64,000 nt of DNA from RAM1 sp041905405 (GTDB lineage: Bacteria; Pseudomonadota; Gammaproteobacteria; Burkholderiales; Burkholderiaceae_C), in NCBI GenBank assembly GCA_041905405.1, contig JAYRLC010000001.1, positions 225,710 through 289,709 of the forward strand, read 5' to 3'. Of the stretch, positions 16,234-25,520 are shown piece after piece. Numbering within the stretch: the first letter of the stretch is position 1; every line of letters begins with the position of its first letter. Made by a program: the position numbers and the translations under genes. The notes below the pieces were generated by a model. It was not told where the DNA came from. It did no database searches and worked only from the letters and a program-made list of their open reading frames with translations.

Positions 16234-17214
16234 ATGAGCTTGACCGCCGCCATCGCCGCGCTGCTGTCCGCCCTGGCCATCGACCGCTGGTGGGGCGAGC
16301 CGCGCGCGCGGTGGCACCCGGTGGTGTGGATGGGGCATTACCTGGTGTGGGCCGGCCGGCGCATCGCGCCCGGCGCGCCGCGCGATGGCGCCGACTGGCG
16401 CGCGTTCTGGGCCGGCGGGCTGGCGTGGAGCCTGGGGGTGCTGGCCGTGCTGGTGGGCGCGCATCTGGCGGTGGGCCTGGTGACGGCGCTCATGCTGCTG
16501 CTGCCCACGCAGGTGGAATGGTTGTGGGGCGTGGCGGCCGGCGCGCTGCTGGGCCTGCTGCTCAAGCCCATGCTGGCCTGGCGCATGCTGCGCGACGAGG
16601 TCGCGGCGGTGGAATCGGCCCTGGCCGAATCGCTGGATGCCGGCCGCGCGCAACTGGCGCAGCTGGTCAGCCGCGACGTGTCGCAACTGACCGAGGCCCA
16701 GGTGCGCGAAAGCGCGATTGAATCGCTGGCCGAGAACCTGAACGATTCGGTCGTCGCGCCCGTGTTCTGGTTCGTGCTGCTGGGCCTGCCGGGCGCGGCC
16801 GCCTACCGCTTTGCCAACACGGCCGATGCCATGTGGGGCTACCGCGGCCTGCGTGGCGGCCGCTATTGGGAATGGGCCGGCAAGTGGGCGGCGCGCGCCG
16901 ACGACGTGCTGTCGTGGGCGCCCGCGCGCATCACGGCGGGGCTGCTGGCGCTGACGGCCGGCGGTGTGGCACCGGCCCGCTTGCGCGGTGAGGCACGCCT
17001 GACGCCGTCGCCCAACAGCGGCTGGCCCATGGCCGCCATGGCGCTGGCGCTGGGCGTGCGGCTGGGCAAGCCGGGCGTGTATGTGCTGAATGAAACGGGG
17101 CGCGTGCCCGATGCCGGCGACGCCCGGCGCGCCGCGGCGATCGCGTCGCGCGCCGTCATGGCGATGGCGGCCCTGGCCTGCCTGGCCCTGTGGTGGATGG
17201 GGGACCGCGCATGA
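16234..17214 (+). CDS. cobD: Adenosylcobinamide-phosphate synthase CobD/CbiB
   Basis: This 326-aa membrane protein has several hydrophobic segments and the family motifs DRWWGEPRARWHPVVWMG at the N-terminus, ESLAENLNDSVVAPVFWF in the middle, NTADAMWGYR, and SPNSGWPMAAMA near the end. It joins adenosylcobyric acid to (R)-1-amino-2-propanol phosphate, giving cobinamide phosphate. ATG 16234 was chosen because the frame upstream overlaps the end of cobO. The stop overlaps cobC as ATGA, which is sensible because CobC makes its co-substrate. Confidence 0.93.
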   Translation: MSLTAAIAALLSALAIDRWWGEPRARWHPVVWMGHYLVWAGRRIAPGAPRDGADWRAFWAGGLAWSLGVLAVLVGAHLAVGLVTALMLLLPTQVEWLWGVAAGALLGLLLKPMLAWRMLRDEVAAVESALAESLDAGRAQLAQLVSRDVSQLTEAQVRESAIESLAENLNDSVVAPVFWFVLLGLPGAAAYRFANTADAMWGYRGLRGGRYWEWAGKWAARADDVLSWAPARITAGLLALTAGGVAPARLRGEARLTPSPNSGWPMAAMALALGVRLGKPGVYVLNETGRVPDAGDARRAAAIASRAVMAMAALACLALWWMGDRA

Positions 17215-18194
17215 CGAACCCGACCGCGCGCGTGCACGGCGGCCCCGATGCGCTCGGCGCGCCGGCGCACGACTTCTCGACCAACGCCAACGCCTGCGGC
17301 CCGTGCCCTGCGGCGCTGGACGCCGTGCGCCGCGCCGACCCCACGCGCTACCCCGACCCGGCGTACACGGCGCTGCGCGAGCGGCTGGCGGCGTTTCATG
17401 GCGTGGCGCTGTGGCGCGTCGTGCCGGCAGGCAGCGCCAGCGAATTCATCTTTCGCATCACGGGCTGGGCCGCGCGGCGCGGGGTGGTGTCGGTTGCCGT
17501 GCCGCTTCAGGCGTATGGCGACTACGCGGCCGCCGCGCGGGCACAGGGCCTGGCGGTACGCATCGGTGCCCAGGCCGCGCTGGTCTGGGCCTGCGACCCG
17601 GCCAGCCCGACCGGTGCTGCTGTGCCGGTGGTGACGCCGGCCGCCGGCGCGACGCTGGTGCTGGACCGCGCCTACGACCCGCTGCGCCTGCAAGGCGCCT
17701 GTGGCTGGGGCGCCGCCGCGCTGGACGCCGCCTGGCAGCTGTGGTCGCCCAACAAGGCGCTGGGCCTGACGGGCGTACGCGGTGGCTACGCCATTGCCCC
17801 GGCGCACGCGCAGGGGGATGCCCATGAACTGCAGGCGCTGGCGCCGTCGTGGCCGCTGGGCGCGCAGGCCGTGGCCTTGCTGGACGCATGGTGCGCGCCC
17901 GCCATGCAGCACTGGCTGGCCGGCAGCCGCGACACCCTGCGCGTGTGGAAGGCGCGCCAGCTCGGCCTGTGCCGCAGCCTGGGCTGGGAATGCATGGACA
18001 GCGTGGCCAATTTCTACTGCGCGCGGCCTGCGGCGCCGCTGCCGCTGCAGGCGTTGCGCGCGCGCGGCGTCAAGCTGCGCGACGCCACTTCGTTCGGGCT
18101 GCCGGGCTGGGTGCGCCTGGGCGTGTTGCCGCCGGCGTCGCAAGACATGCTGGCGTCCGCCTGCCATGAACTGTCCCAGGGGGCCACTGCATGA
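17211..18194 (+). CDS. cobC: Threonine-phosphate decarboxylase / CobC-type PLP enzyme
   Basis: This 327-aa fold-type I PLP enzyme is of the histidinol-phosphate aminotransferase type. It has an N-terminal HDFSTNANACGPCP motif, the substrate-loop sequence RYPDPAYTALRERLA, and the Schiff-base lysine in WSPNKALGLTGVRGGYA. In the B12 pathway this branch makes (R)-1-amino-2-propanol O-2-phosphate for CobD, its immediate upstream neighbour. It overlaps cobD and cobQ by 4 bp each. The decarboxylase role is inferred from operon position, because the fold alone also fits aminotransferases. Confidence 0.87.
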   Translation: MTNPTARVHGGPDALGAPAHDFSTNANACGPCPAALDAVRRADPTRYPDPAYTALRERLAAFHGVALWRVVPAGSASEFIFRITGWAARRGVVSVAVPLQAYGDYAAAARAQGLAVRIGAQAALVWACDPASPTGAAVPVVTPAAGATLVLDRAYDPLRLQGACGWGAAALDAAWQLWSPNKALGLTGVRGGYAIAPAHAQGDAHELQALAPSWPLGAQAVALLDAWCAPAMQHWLAGSRDTLRVWKARQLGLCRSLGWECMDSVANFYCARPAAPLPLQALRARGVKLRDATSFGLPGWVRLGVLPPASQDMLASACHELSQGATA

Positions 18195-19642
18195 CGGCCC
18201 GTTGTGTCATGGTGCTGGGCACCACCAGCGGCGCGGGCAAAAGCTGGCTCACCACCGCGCTGTGCCGCTGGTATGCGCGCCAGGGGCTGAAGGTCGCGCC
18301 GTTCAAGGCGCAGAACATGAGCAACAACGCCAGGGTCGTTGCGGGTGGCGAGATAGGCTCTGCCCAGTACTTCCAGGCGCTGGCCGCGCGGGCCGAACCC
18401 CACGTGCGCATGAACCCGCTGCTGCTCAAGCCCGAGGCCGACACGCGCAGCCAGGTCGTGTTGATGGGCCAGGTGAACGCCGAACTGTCGCGCATGGCCT
18501 GGCGCGGCCGCAGCGCCAGCGTATGGCCCGTGATCGCGCAGGCGCTCGATGACCTGCGCGCAGAAAGCGACGTGGTCGTGATCGAGGGCGCGGGCTCGCC
18601 GGCCGAAATCAACCTGCACGCGAGCGACATCGTGAACATGCGCGTGGCGCTGCATGCGCAGGCGCGCTGCCTGCTGGTGACCGACATCGACCGCGGCGGC
18701 GCATTCGCTCACCTGTACGGCACCTGGGCGCTGTTGCCGCCGCAGGAACGCGCGCTGATCCACGGCTTCGTGCTCAACAAGTTCCGCGGCGACGCGTCGC
18801 TGCTCGCGCCCGCGCCCCAGATGCTGCAGGACATGACGGGCGTGCCCACGGTCGCCACGCTGCCCATGTGGTGGCAGCACGGCCTGCCCGAAGAAGACGG
18901 CGTCTTCGACGACCGTTCGCGTGCCGCGGGTGTGGTGCAACGGACCGTGGCCGTCATCGCGTACCCGCGCATCAGCAACCTGGACGAATTCCAGCCGCTC
19001 AAGAACGTGCCTGGCGTGCGCCTGGTCTGGGCCTGCACGCCAGCCGACTGCGCAGCCGCCGACTGGATCGTGCTGCCCGGCAGCAAGCACACCAGCGCCG
19101 ACCTGGCCTGGCTGCGCGCGCAGGGGCTGGACGCGGCCGTGGCCGCGCATGCGGCGCGCGGCGGCGCGGTGCTGGGCGTGTGTGGCGGCTTGCAGATGTT
19201 GGGCGAGGCACTGATCGACACGCATGGCATCGACGGCAACGCGCCGGGGCTGGGGCTGCTGCCGCTGGTGACGGTGTTTGACCCGGACAAGACCGTCCGC
19301 CGCACGCGCGCGCAGTTCGGTGCCGTGGCGGGCCCCTGGGCGGCGCTGTCGGGCACGGCGGTGCAGGGCTATGAGATCCACCACGGCCAGACCGCGCAGC
19401 ACCCGGCCATGGCGGCGGCGGGCAACGTGGCGCATGCCGTTCTGGACAACGGGCTGGGCTGGCAGAACGCTGCCGGCAACGTGCTGGGCTGCTACCTGCA
19501 CGGCCTGTTCGAGGACCCCGCCGTGCTGCACGCCCTGTTTGGCGCCGCCGCGCCCACACTGGACAGCGTGTTCGACGGGCTGGCCGACTACATCGACACC
19601 CATTTCGCGCCCGGCGTGCTGGCCGGGCTCATCGACACATGA
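18191..19642 (+). CDS. cobQ: Cobyric acid synthase
   Basis: This 483-aa glutamine-dependent amidotransferase has an N-terminal ATPase domain (GTTSGAGKSWLTTALCRWYARQG, then FKAQNMSNNARV). A C-terminal class I glutaminase-like domain carries the nucleophile in GVCGGLQMLG, the YEIHHGQT motif and YLHGLFED. It amidates four carboxyl groups of adenosylcobyrinic a,c-diamide. It overlaps cobC and cobT by 4 bp each. Its presence beside CobO suggests salvage from an intermediate before cobyric acid, or remnants of a fuller pathway elsewhere. Confidence 0.95.
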   Translation: MTARCVMVLGTTSGAGKSWLTTALCRWYARQGLKVAPFKAQNMSNNARVVAGGEIGSAQYFQALAARAEPHVRMNPLLLKPEADTRSQVVLMGQVNAELSRMAWRGRSASVWPVIAQALDDLRAESDVVVIEGAGSPAEINLHASDIVNMRVALHAQARCLLVTDIDRGGAFAHLYGTWALLPPQERALIHGFVLNKFRGDASLLAPAPQMLQDMTGVPTVATLPMWWQHGLPEEDGVFDDRSRAAGVVQRTVAVIAYPRISNLDEFQPLKNVPGVRLVWACTPADCAAADWIVLPGSKHTSADLAWLRAQGLDAAVAAHAARGGAVLGVCGGLQMLGEALIDTHGIDGNAPGLGLLPLVTVFDPDKTVRRTRAQFGAVAGPWAALSGTAVQGYEIHHGQTAQHPAMAAAGNVAHAVLDNGLGWQNAAGNVLGCYLHGLFEDPAVLHALFGAAAPTLDSVFDGLADYIDTHFAPGVLAGLIDT

Positions 19643-20688
19643 CCATCCCCGACATCCCCGACCTTCTGGACCCCGCGCTCGCGCAGCGCCTGCAGCACAC
19701 GCTGGACCACAAAACCAAGCCGCAGGGCTCGCTCGGCCGCATCGAAGCGCTGGCGCTGCAGATCGGCCTGATCCTGGGCACGGATGCGCCCGTGCTGGAG
19801 CAGCCGCAGATGGTGGTGTGCGCGGGCGACCACGGGCTGGCCGCGCGCGGCGTGTCGGCGTACCCGAGCGATGTGACCTGGCAGATGGTGCACAACTTCC
19901 TGGCCGGTGGCGCGGCCGTGAGCGTGCTGGCGCGCCAGCACGGTATTGCGCTGACGGTGGTGGACTGCGGCGTGCGGCATGACTTTGCGCCCGCGCCCGG
20001 CCTGCTCGTGCGCAAGATCGCGCCGGGCACGGCCGATGCACTCGACGGACCGGCCATGACCGCCGCGCAGTGCGCCCAGGCCATCGCCAACGGACGCGAG
20101 GTGCTGCGCGAATTGCCCGGCAACGCCGTGCTGCTGGGCGAAATGGGCATAAGCAACACCTCGGCCGCGTCCCTGATCCTGGCGCGCCTGACGGGCCATG
20201 GCATCGTGGAATGCACGGGCGCCGGGACGGGGCTGGACAACGCGGGCATCGCGCGCAAGGCAGCAGTGCTGGCGCAGGTGCTGGACCTTCACGCGGCGGT
20301 GAAAGAACCACTGGACGTGCTGGCCGCGTTCGGCGGCTTTGAAATCGCCACGCTGGTGGGCGTGGTGCTGCAGGCCGCGGCCGAGCGCCGCGTGATCGTG
20401 GTGGACGGTTTCATCGCCACCGCCGCCGTGCTGGTCGCGCAGCGCCTGGCGCCCCACGTCACGCAGCGCTGCGTGTTCGCGCACCGCTCGGGTGAATGCG
20501 GCCACGGGCTGATGCTGCGCTACCTGGGGCCGTCCCCCGACCAGCCGGCCCGCGCACTGCTGGACCTGGGCCTGCGCCTGGGCGAAGGCTCGGGCGCCGC
20601 GCTGGCCTGGCCGCTGCTGCAGTCAGCCTGCGCGATCCTGCGGGAGATGGCGAGCTTTGAGTCGGCAGGGGTCGCCCAAAAGGCTTGA
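19639..20688 (+). CDS. cobT: Nicotinate-nucleotide-dimethylbenzimidazole phosphoribosyltransferase
   Basis: This 349-aa protein has the CobT motifs DHKTKPQGSLGRIEALA (substrate site), VVCAGDHGLAARGVSAYP, LLGEMGISNTSAAS, and HRSGECGHGLML carrying the catalytic glutamate. It makes alpha-ribazole phosphate, the lower ligand of cobalamin. It is the last gene of the operon. CobS/CobV, which joins alpha-ribazole to GDP-cobinamide, is not found between here and the next gene. A short GGCTTG/CAAGCC hairpin overlaps the stop codon but lacks a U-run. Confidence 0.95.
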   Translation: MTIPDIPDLLDPALAQRLQHTLDHKTKPQGSLGRIEALALQIGLILGTDAPVLEQPQMVVCAGDHGLAARGVSAYPSDVTWQMVHNFLAGGAAVSVLARQHGIALTVVDCGVRHDFAPAPGLLVRKIAPGTADALDGPAMTAAQCAQAIANGREVLRELPGNAVLLGEMGISNTSAASLILARLTGHGIVECTGAGTGLDNAGIARKAAVLAQVLDLHAAVKEPLDVLAAFGGFEIATLVGVVLQAAAERRVIVVDGFIATAAVLVAQRLAPHVTQRCVFAHRSGECGHGLMLRYLGPSPDQPARALLDLGLRLGEGSGAALAWPLLQSACAILREMASFESAGVAQKA

Positions 20689-20736
20689 GGGCAAGCCCCG
20701 TTGCGCCGACCGCATGGGCGGCGTAGCGTGGCTTGC

Positions 20737-22380
20737 ATGAAACACCTCCCCACCAACTTTCGCCTGGCCGGCGCCGCCCTGGCGGCCGTGCTGCTCGCGT
20801 CCTGCGCCACGCCCACGCCGCCACCGCCGCCCAAGCTGGTCGTCTTCATGGTGGTGGACGGCCTGCCCATGCGCCAGGTCACGGGCTACCGCGACCAGCT
20901 GGCGCCCGACGGGCTGGCGCGCTTTCTGGAGCGGGGGGCCTGGTTTGCCGATGCGCACTACGGCCATGCGTTCACCGTCACGGCGGCCGGCCACGCGACC
21001 ATGCTCACGGGTGCGTACCCGCACCGCACCGGCATCATCGGCAACGACTGGCGTGACCCCGTCACCGGCGAAATGGAGTACTGCACCGGCGACACGCGCC
21101 ACACCTACATCGGCCACAAAACCAACCCGCTGGACGGCACCAGCCCCAAAAACCTGCGGGTCGAAACCGTGGGTGACGTGCTGCGCCGTGCCAACCCGCA
21201 GTCCAAGGTCATCGGCATCTCGGGCAAGGACCGCGGCGCCATCCTGCCGGCCGGCAAGAGCGGCACGGCCTACATGTACATGGGGCAGACCGGGCAGTTC
21301 GCGTCCAGCACGCACTACATGCCGGCGCACCCGGCGTGGGTCGACGCGTTCAACGCCGCCAGGCCGGCCGACCGTTATTTCAAAACCGAATGGAAGGCGC
21401 TGCTGCCCGATGCGGCCTATGCCCAATCCATCCCCGACAGCCAGCCCTGGTTCGGCCCGCGCGGCGGCAAGTTGCCCATGATGATGGGCGTGCCGGCCGA
21501 CGACAAGCCCGGCCCCAACTACTACAACGCGCTCCTGCGCAGCCCGTTCGCCGACGCGCTGTCGCTGGACTTTGCGCGCGCCGCCATCGCCGGCGAAAAG
21601 CTGGGGCAGGACGATGCGCCCGACATCCTGAGCGTGAGCCTGTCGGGCCACGACTATGTGAACCACGCTTACAGCGCCGAATCGCGCCTGTCGCACGACC
21701 ACATGCTGCAGCTGGACCGGCTGTTCCAGAGCTTCTTCCGCGACCTGGACGCCACTGTGGGCCGCGACAACTACATCGTGGTGCTGACGGCCGACCACGG
21801 CTTCATGCCCGCGCCCGAGGTCAGCCAGGCCCAGGGTCGCGCCGCCGGCCGCCAGAGCGGCAGCCAGACGCTGGCTCGCGTGAATGCGGGGTTGGAAAAG
21901 CAATTCAACACGCCCAAGCTCGCGCTGTACTTCTCGGCGTCGGCGCTGGTGCTGGACAAAAAGCTCATCGCGCAGCGCGGCCTGTCGCTGGACGCCGTGG
22001 CCGATGCCGCGCGCGGGCTGCTGCTGGCCGAGCCCGGCATTGCCGCGGCCTACACGCGCAGCGAGCTCGCCGCGCGCAGCCGCATGGCCGACCCGCACTT
22101 CGCGCAGATGACCAAAAGCTGGAACGCCGACCTGTCGGGCGACGTGCAATACGCGCTCAAACCGTACTGGATGATGACGTCCAGCTCGTCCAACACCACG
22201 CATGGCTCGCCCCATGCGTACGACACCCACGTGCCGATCCTGATGTACGGCCCCAGGTGGATCAAGCCCGGCCGCGTGGACCAGCGGGTGGAGGTGGTGG
22301 ACATCGCGCCCACGCTGGCGAGGCTGCTGCGGGTGGATGCGCCGGCGGCGGCGGAAGGCAGGGCGCTGCCGTTGCGGTAA
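20737..22380 (+). CDS. PafA-type alkaline phosphatase / phosphodiesterase lipoprotein
   Basis: This 547-aa protein has a lipoprotein signal ending in LLASC. The mature part is an alkaline phosphatase superfamily (type I phosphodiesterase) domain: metal-binding VVDGLPMRQV, the nucleophile threonine in HAFTVTAAGHATMLTGAYPHRTGIIGN, VSLSGHDYVNH, and VVLTADHGFMPAPE. PafA-like enzymes hydrolyse phosphate monoesters and often need no separate phosphate-starvation operon. ATG 20737 puts the signal peptide at the N-terminus; an upstream start would add Arg-rich sequence. It follows cobT by 48 bp but has no evident functional link to B12. Confidence 0.87.
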   Translation: MKHLPTNFRLAGAALAAVLLASCATPTPPPPPKLVVFMVVDGLPMRQVTGYRDQLAPDGLARFLERGAWFADAHYGHAFTVTAAGHATMLTGAYPHRTGIIGNDWRDPVTGEMEYCTGDTRHTYIGHKTNPLDGTSPKNLRVETVGDVLRRANPQSKVIGISGKDRGAILPAGKSGTAYMYMGQTGQFASSTHYMPAHPAWVDAFNAARPADRYFKTEWKALLPDAAYAQSIPDSQPWFGPRGGKLPMMMGVPADDKPGPNYYNALLRSPFADALSLDFARAAIAGEKLGQDDAPDILSVSLSGHDYVNHAYSAESRLSHDHMLQLDRLFQSFFRDLDATVGRDNYIVVLTADHGFMPAPEVSQAQGRAAGRQSGSQTLARVNAGLEKQFNTPKLALYFSASALVLDKKLIAQRGLSLDAVADAARGLLLAEPGIAAAYTRSELAARSRMADPHFAQMTKSWNADLSGDVQYALKPYWMMTSSSSNTTHGSPHAYDTHVPILMYGPRWIKPGRVDQRVEVVDIAPTLARLLRVDAPAAAEGRALPLR

Positions 22381-22599
22381 AGCCTCGATCACCCGGTAGA
22401 GCCGCGCCAGCCTTTGCAATGAGCTCCAGGGCGGCTGCCGCCTGCCTGTCTGACAGGTGCGCGCCACGACTGTGAATAAGTCACAGAAATAGATGACCGC
22501 TGTCCAGCCTGGATGGGGTATGCTCGCGCCCAGAAAAATACTATCTAAGTATTAAAACAATAAGTACTCATTGAACTGAAACTGGCGCGGAGGTTTGAA

Positions 22600-23235
22600 G
22601 TGTTTTGTCCCAATTGCTCTGCGGAGCTGTCCAGTGCGGTCACTCGTTGCTGGAACTGCGATGCCGTCTTCAATGAAAACGCTGCTTGGCGTCCGACGGA
22701 TCGGCCTCAAGGGGCGTTTCGGCAACGAGCGTCCGCAAAAAAAGCGCTCGATAGCGCCGCGGCCGAAAGCGGTATCACACAGATTGCGACGCGTTCCCGG
22801 TCGGGCATATATAGCTTCATCAGCTTCATTTCCGGCTTGCTGGGCTTGATCGTCGGGGTTTTGTGCTGGTTGATGGTCAGCCTCCTCTTCAAAGGAGTCG
22901 GACCATGGGGGGGCGGTGGCGCCATGGGAGCGCTGATGCTTTTCGGCCCATTTGCCGTTTTGGTGCCTTGCATCATTCGGCTGGCAGATCGCGGCGCGAT
23001 GGTGGGCATGATCTGGATGGTTGCTCTGTCCCCTGTTATCAGCATGACGCTGAGCTTTGTTGTATTCGCCATTGCGGTGTCGGCGCTGAGCCCCACGTCG
23101 AGCGAGTCCAAAGATATGGCCTTTGGGATTGTTGGCGCAGTCGCTACAACCACCTGGGTTCTCATCGGCCTCTATCTCATCAAGTCGGGCTGGGCATACA
23201 GGGATGAGCCGGAAGACGAACATCTGGCTTCCTAG
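22600..23235 (+). CDS. Zinc-ribbon membrane protein of unknown function
   Basis: The start is GTG 22600, preceded by GCGGAGG. This 211-aa protein opens with a treble-clef zinc ribbon (CPNC near residue 3 and CWNC near residue 17). A polar segment and then about four hydrophobic helices follow: LISFISGLLGLIVGVLCWLMV-like, ALMLFGPFAVLVPCII, GMIWMVALSPVISMTLSFVVFAIAV and IVGAVATTTWVLIGLYLI. The C-terminus is acidic. I do not recognise a characterised family. It lies 28 bp before the LprI-like gene on the same strand and may belong to that transcript. The 219 bp upstream are AT-rich close to the gene, with a small dyad AATACT/AGTATT at 22537-22553. Confidence 0.65.
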   Translation: MFCPNCSAELSSAVTRCWNCDAVFNENAAWRPTDRPQGAFRQRASAKKALDSAAAESGITQIATRSRSGIYSFISFISGLLGLIVGVLCWLMVSLLFKGVGPWGGGGAMGALMLFGPFAVLVPCIIRLADRGAMVGMIWMVALSPVISMTLSFVVFAIAVSALSPTSSESKDMAFGIVGAVATTTWVLIGLYLIKSGWAYRDEPEDEHLAS

Positions 23236-23263
23236 AACTAGGGTTCGTTACACAGGACTGCCT

Positions 23264-24610
23264 ATGAAAAATCAACAGCCCAACACCGTCTTTCCGATGA
23301 TTTTTTCTATATCGCTGATCTTCTGGTTTTCTGATCCCCCCATCCGCAGCGTTGAAGGTGGACCGACTCGGTTGAGAAATTTTCGGCGAACCTTTGCGCT
23401 TATTTTTGCCGCCGCGCTGTGCAGTTCGGTGACCGCAGCTAACGAAGAAAGAATACAAGTCGTTCTGGACGAACGAGTGATCCAGTCGATGGCCAGGTTT
23501 GGATATACCGCCGAGGAAGTGCGAGAAGAAGTTGGCAAGGGCTGCGACGGTTCGAGCGGCGATATGGCCATCTGCGCTGCGTATGCTCACCACACGGCAG
23601 ACGTCGCTTTGACCGAGAAGTACCGTGAACTCTACATGAGGCTTGAAGAGCCAACAGCACAAGAAGATTTGCAAAGGGCACAGGCGGCTTGGAGCGAATA
23701 TCGAGACGCGCAATGCCGCTTCGATACGACTTTGTGGACCGGTGGGAGCGTTCGGCGAATTTCTATTGCAATGTGCCAGCAGTCAATGGCTGAGCAACGA
23801 AAGAAGGAGTTGACTTCATACCTTGAGTGCAAATCAGAAGACTGCCCTGCAGTGAAGAACTTTTCCGTAGAAAAGGCTGCATCTGAGGTCGGCTTGACGG
23901 GATCCGAATTTCCGATCTTCCTGCCAAAGAAGCGCTATCTGTTGATAGACGGCAGCAGCGCCCCCCTTTGTGAGGCCCTGCTCAAAAAAATGAACGAAAT
24001 GCAGACGCCGGTATGTGCCCTTCGGGCGCTGCAGAGCATTTCGGGAGTGAGCCAGCCTGGTTGGGAGCGCCTGGACCTGCAAGCAAACAAGGAGCTTTAC
24101 AAGAGATTCCGTTTAGCGACAAGAACACGGCCGGAAGACTGGAGCCAGATTTTTTTCAATGAACCTCCGCCTACCGGGATGAGTCTGAAGCGCGCAATCA
24201 CGCCTTCTCAAATCGAATTGGAAGCGGATTGGATAGCGGCTCTCCATGCGGGAGCCGAGTTCTTCTCCGTTGCTCAACCAAATTCACGCTCTGACAACGA
24301 CGATGTGCTGCTAGTTCAAGTGTGGCCTGCGGCGACTCCTGAGGAGCCTGGTTGTCCTTTGACATCAAGCCAGCTATTCACAGGAGATAAAAAGATGCCC
24401 ACGCTGAACGGGGGCCGTTCCGTCCTTGGACATATTCCTTTTTCATACCAAGGAAAAAACTATGAGCTTGTGGAGACCGTGCACCCAGGCTTGGCGGGAA
24501 CTTTTGATCTGGCTGTCTATTGGTTCCCTTATGAAAAGAGCTTGTGGAGCAAGGGTGAACCGTTGCGACGTCTATATGGCGAGCTGACTTGCAACATAAA
24601 AAGCAACTAG
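23264..24610 (+). CDS. Secreted LprI-like (DUF1311) protein with a C-terminal domain shared with its neighbour
   Basis: This is 448 aa from ATG 23264. A TTG at 23372 would give a tighter signal peptide (NFRRTFALIFAAALCSSVTAA) and may be the true start. The DUF1311/LprI region follows: conserved cysteines (GKGCDG, MAICAA, AQCRFD, AMCQQS), the AQAAWSEYRDAQC motif and a GGS before the last helix. LprI from mycobacteria inhibits lysozyme. The C-terminal half (CEALLKKMNE, CALRALQSISGVSQPGWERLDLQANKELY) resembles the whole mature part of the next protein. Eighteen bases separate the two genes. An immunity role against the lysozyme domain two genes downstream is an inference. Confidence 0.72.
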   Translation: MKNQQPNTVFPMIFSISLIFWFSDPPIRSVEGGPTRLRNFRRTFALIFAAALCSSVTAANEERIQVVLDERVIQSMARFGYTAEEVREEVGKGCDGSSGDMAICAAYAHHTADVALTEKYRELYMRLEEPTAQEDLQRAQAAWSEYRDAQCRFDTTLWTGGSVRRISIAMCQQSMAEQRKKELTSYLECKSEDCPAVKNFSVEKAASEVGLTGSEFPIFLPKKRYLLIDGSSAPLCEALLKKMNEMQTPVCALRALQSISGVSQPGWERLDLQANKELYKRFRLATRTRPEDWSQIFFNEPPPTGMSLKRAITPSQIELEADWIAALHAGAEFFSVAQPNSRSDNDDVLLVQVWPAATPEEPGCPLTSSQLFTGDKKMPTLNGGRSVLGHIPFSYQGKNYELVETVHPGLAGTFDLAVYWFPYEKSLWSKGEPLRRLYGELTCNIKSN

Positions 24611-24627
24611 AAATGGAAGGAGAAATC

Positions 24628-25491
24628 ATGTCTAGCCCTGACTCGACAAACGCCAGATTCATTAAGGAAATCCGCGGAATTCTCGTGATGGTCGAAGCGG
24701 TATGCATTGCCGTTGCGATCATGCTCTGCTGTTCGACCAGTATTGCCGCCGACAACCCCGAAACTGCCGCCACTTCAGCAGCGCCAAGGTCCTCTGAGCT
24801 GGCGGCGACACCAGCTCGCCAGCACTACAAATTCATCGAAGGCAAGGGCTATGTGATCTGCGAAGAAATGCTGAAGCGCTTGAACGAAATCAGCGAACGA
24901 AAGCCCCAAGGCCCTGTATGCGGCTATGACATTCTGCGCAGTATTCCCGGTGTAACTCTGCCGGGCTGGAAGCGGATCGACCTGCAAGAGGACAAGGCGT
25001 TGTACATGCGAGTTGCGCTTGCATGGGGCGTGGACTATCGAGACTGGAAAGCGGCGTTTTCCTCTCCGCGCCCCAAGCCTGGCACCAAGTTTCAGTTCAG
25101 CACCATGCCACCGGACGAGGATGGGGAAAAAGGATGGCTAAAGCGACTGCGCGATCCGACCTTTGAACTCTATCTTTTGACGAATCCTTGGCCCAGGCAA
25201 GAAGAAGGTGACGTGTCATTGGTCGCGGTTTACAAGACGGCAAGCGAAGCCAATCGCTGCAAACAAGTGCGCAGCACCTTGTTCTCCGGTGACTTGCAAG
25301 CCCCCAAGTCAGATTGGCGACGGCCGGATCTTCGCTATCCGTTCCGCCATGGCAACAGGTGGTACGAAATCGCCGAAGACTTCGTGGGTCCAGCAACGAC
25401 AGGCGGCGTGGGCATTTACTGGGTCCAGGACCATCAAAGGCGCGGGCGAGCGACGACCTTGATCTGCAGTATCAGTCGCGTATTCAATTGA
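24628..25491 (+). CDS. Secreted protein of unknown function, homologous to the C-terminal half of its upstream neighbour
   Basis: ATG 24628 (MSSPDST) has AAGGAGA at good distance; ATG 24613 is an in-frame alternative. This 287-aa protein has an N-terminal hydrophobic segment (VEAVCIAVAIMLCCSTSIAA) read as a signal peptide. The mature part repeats the motif seen in the preceding protein: ICEEMLKRLNEI, CGYDILRSIPGVTLPGWKRIDLQEDKALYMR, then a DYRDW segment. Paired cysteines suggest periplasmic disulfides. It ends 29 bp before the lysozyme-RTX gene. I do not recognise a named family. Position and duplication make it a candidate immunity protein or cofactor for that effector. Confidence 0.65.
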   Translation: MSSPDSTNARFIKEIRGILVMVEAVCIAVAIMLCCSTSIAADNPETAATSAAPRSSELAATPARQHYKFIEGKGYVICEEMLKRLNEISERKPQGPVCGYDILRSIPGVTLPGWKRIDLQEDKALYMRVALAWGVDYRDWKAAFSSPRPKPGTKFQFSTMPPDEDGEKGWLKRLRDPTFELYLLTNPWPRQEEGDVSLVAVYKTASEANRCKQVRSTLFSGDLQAPKSDWRRPDLRYPFRHGNRWYEIAEDFVGPATTGGVGIYWVQDHQRRGRATTLICSISRVFN

Positions 25492-25520
25492 TATTAAGTA
25501 AGAAAATTAGGAAGAAGGAT

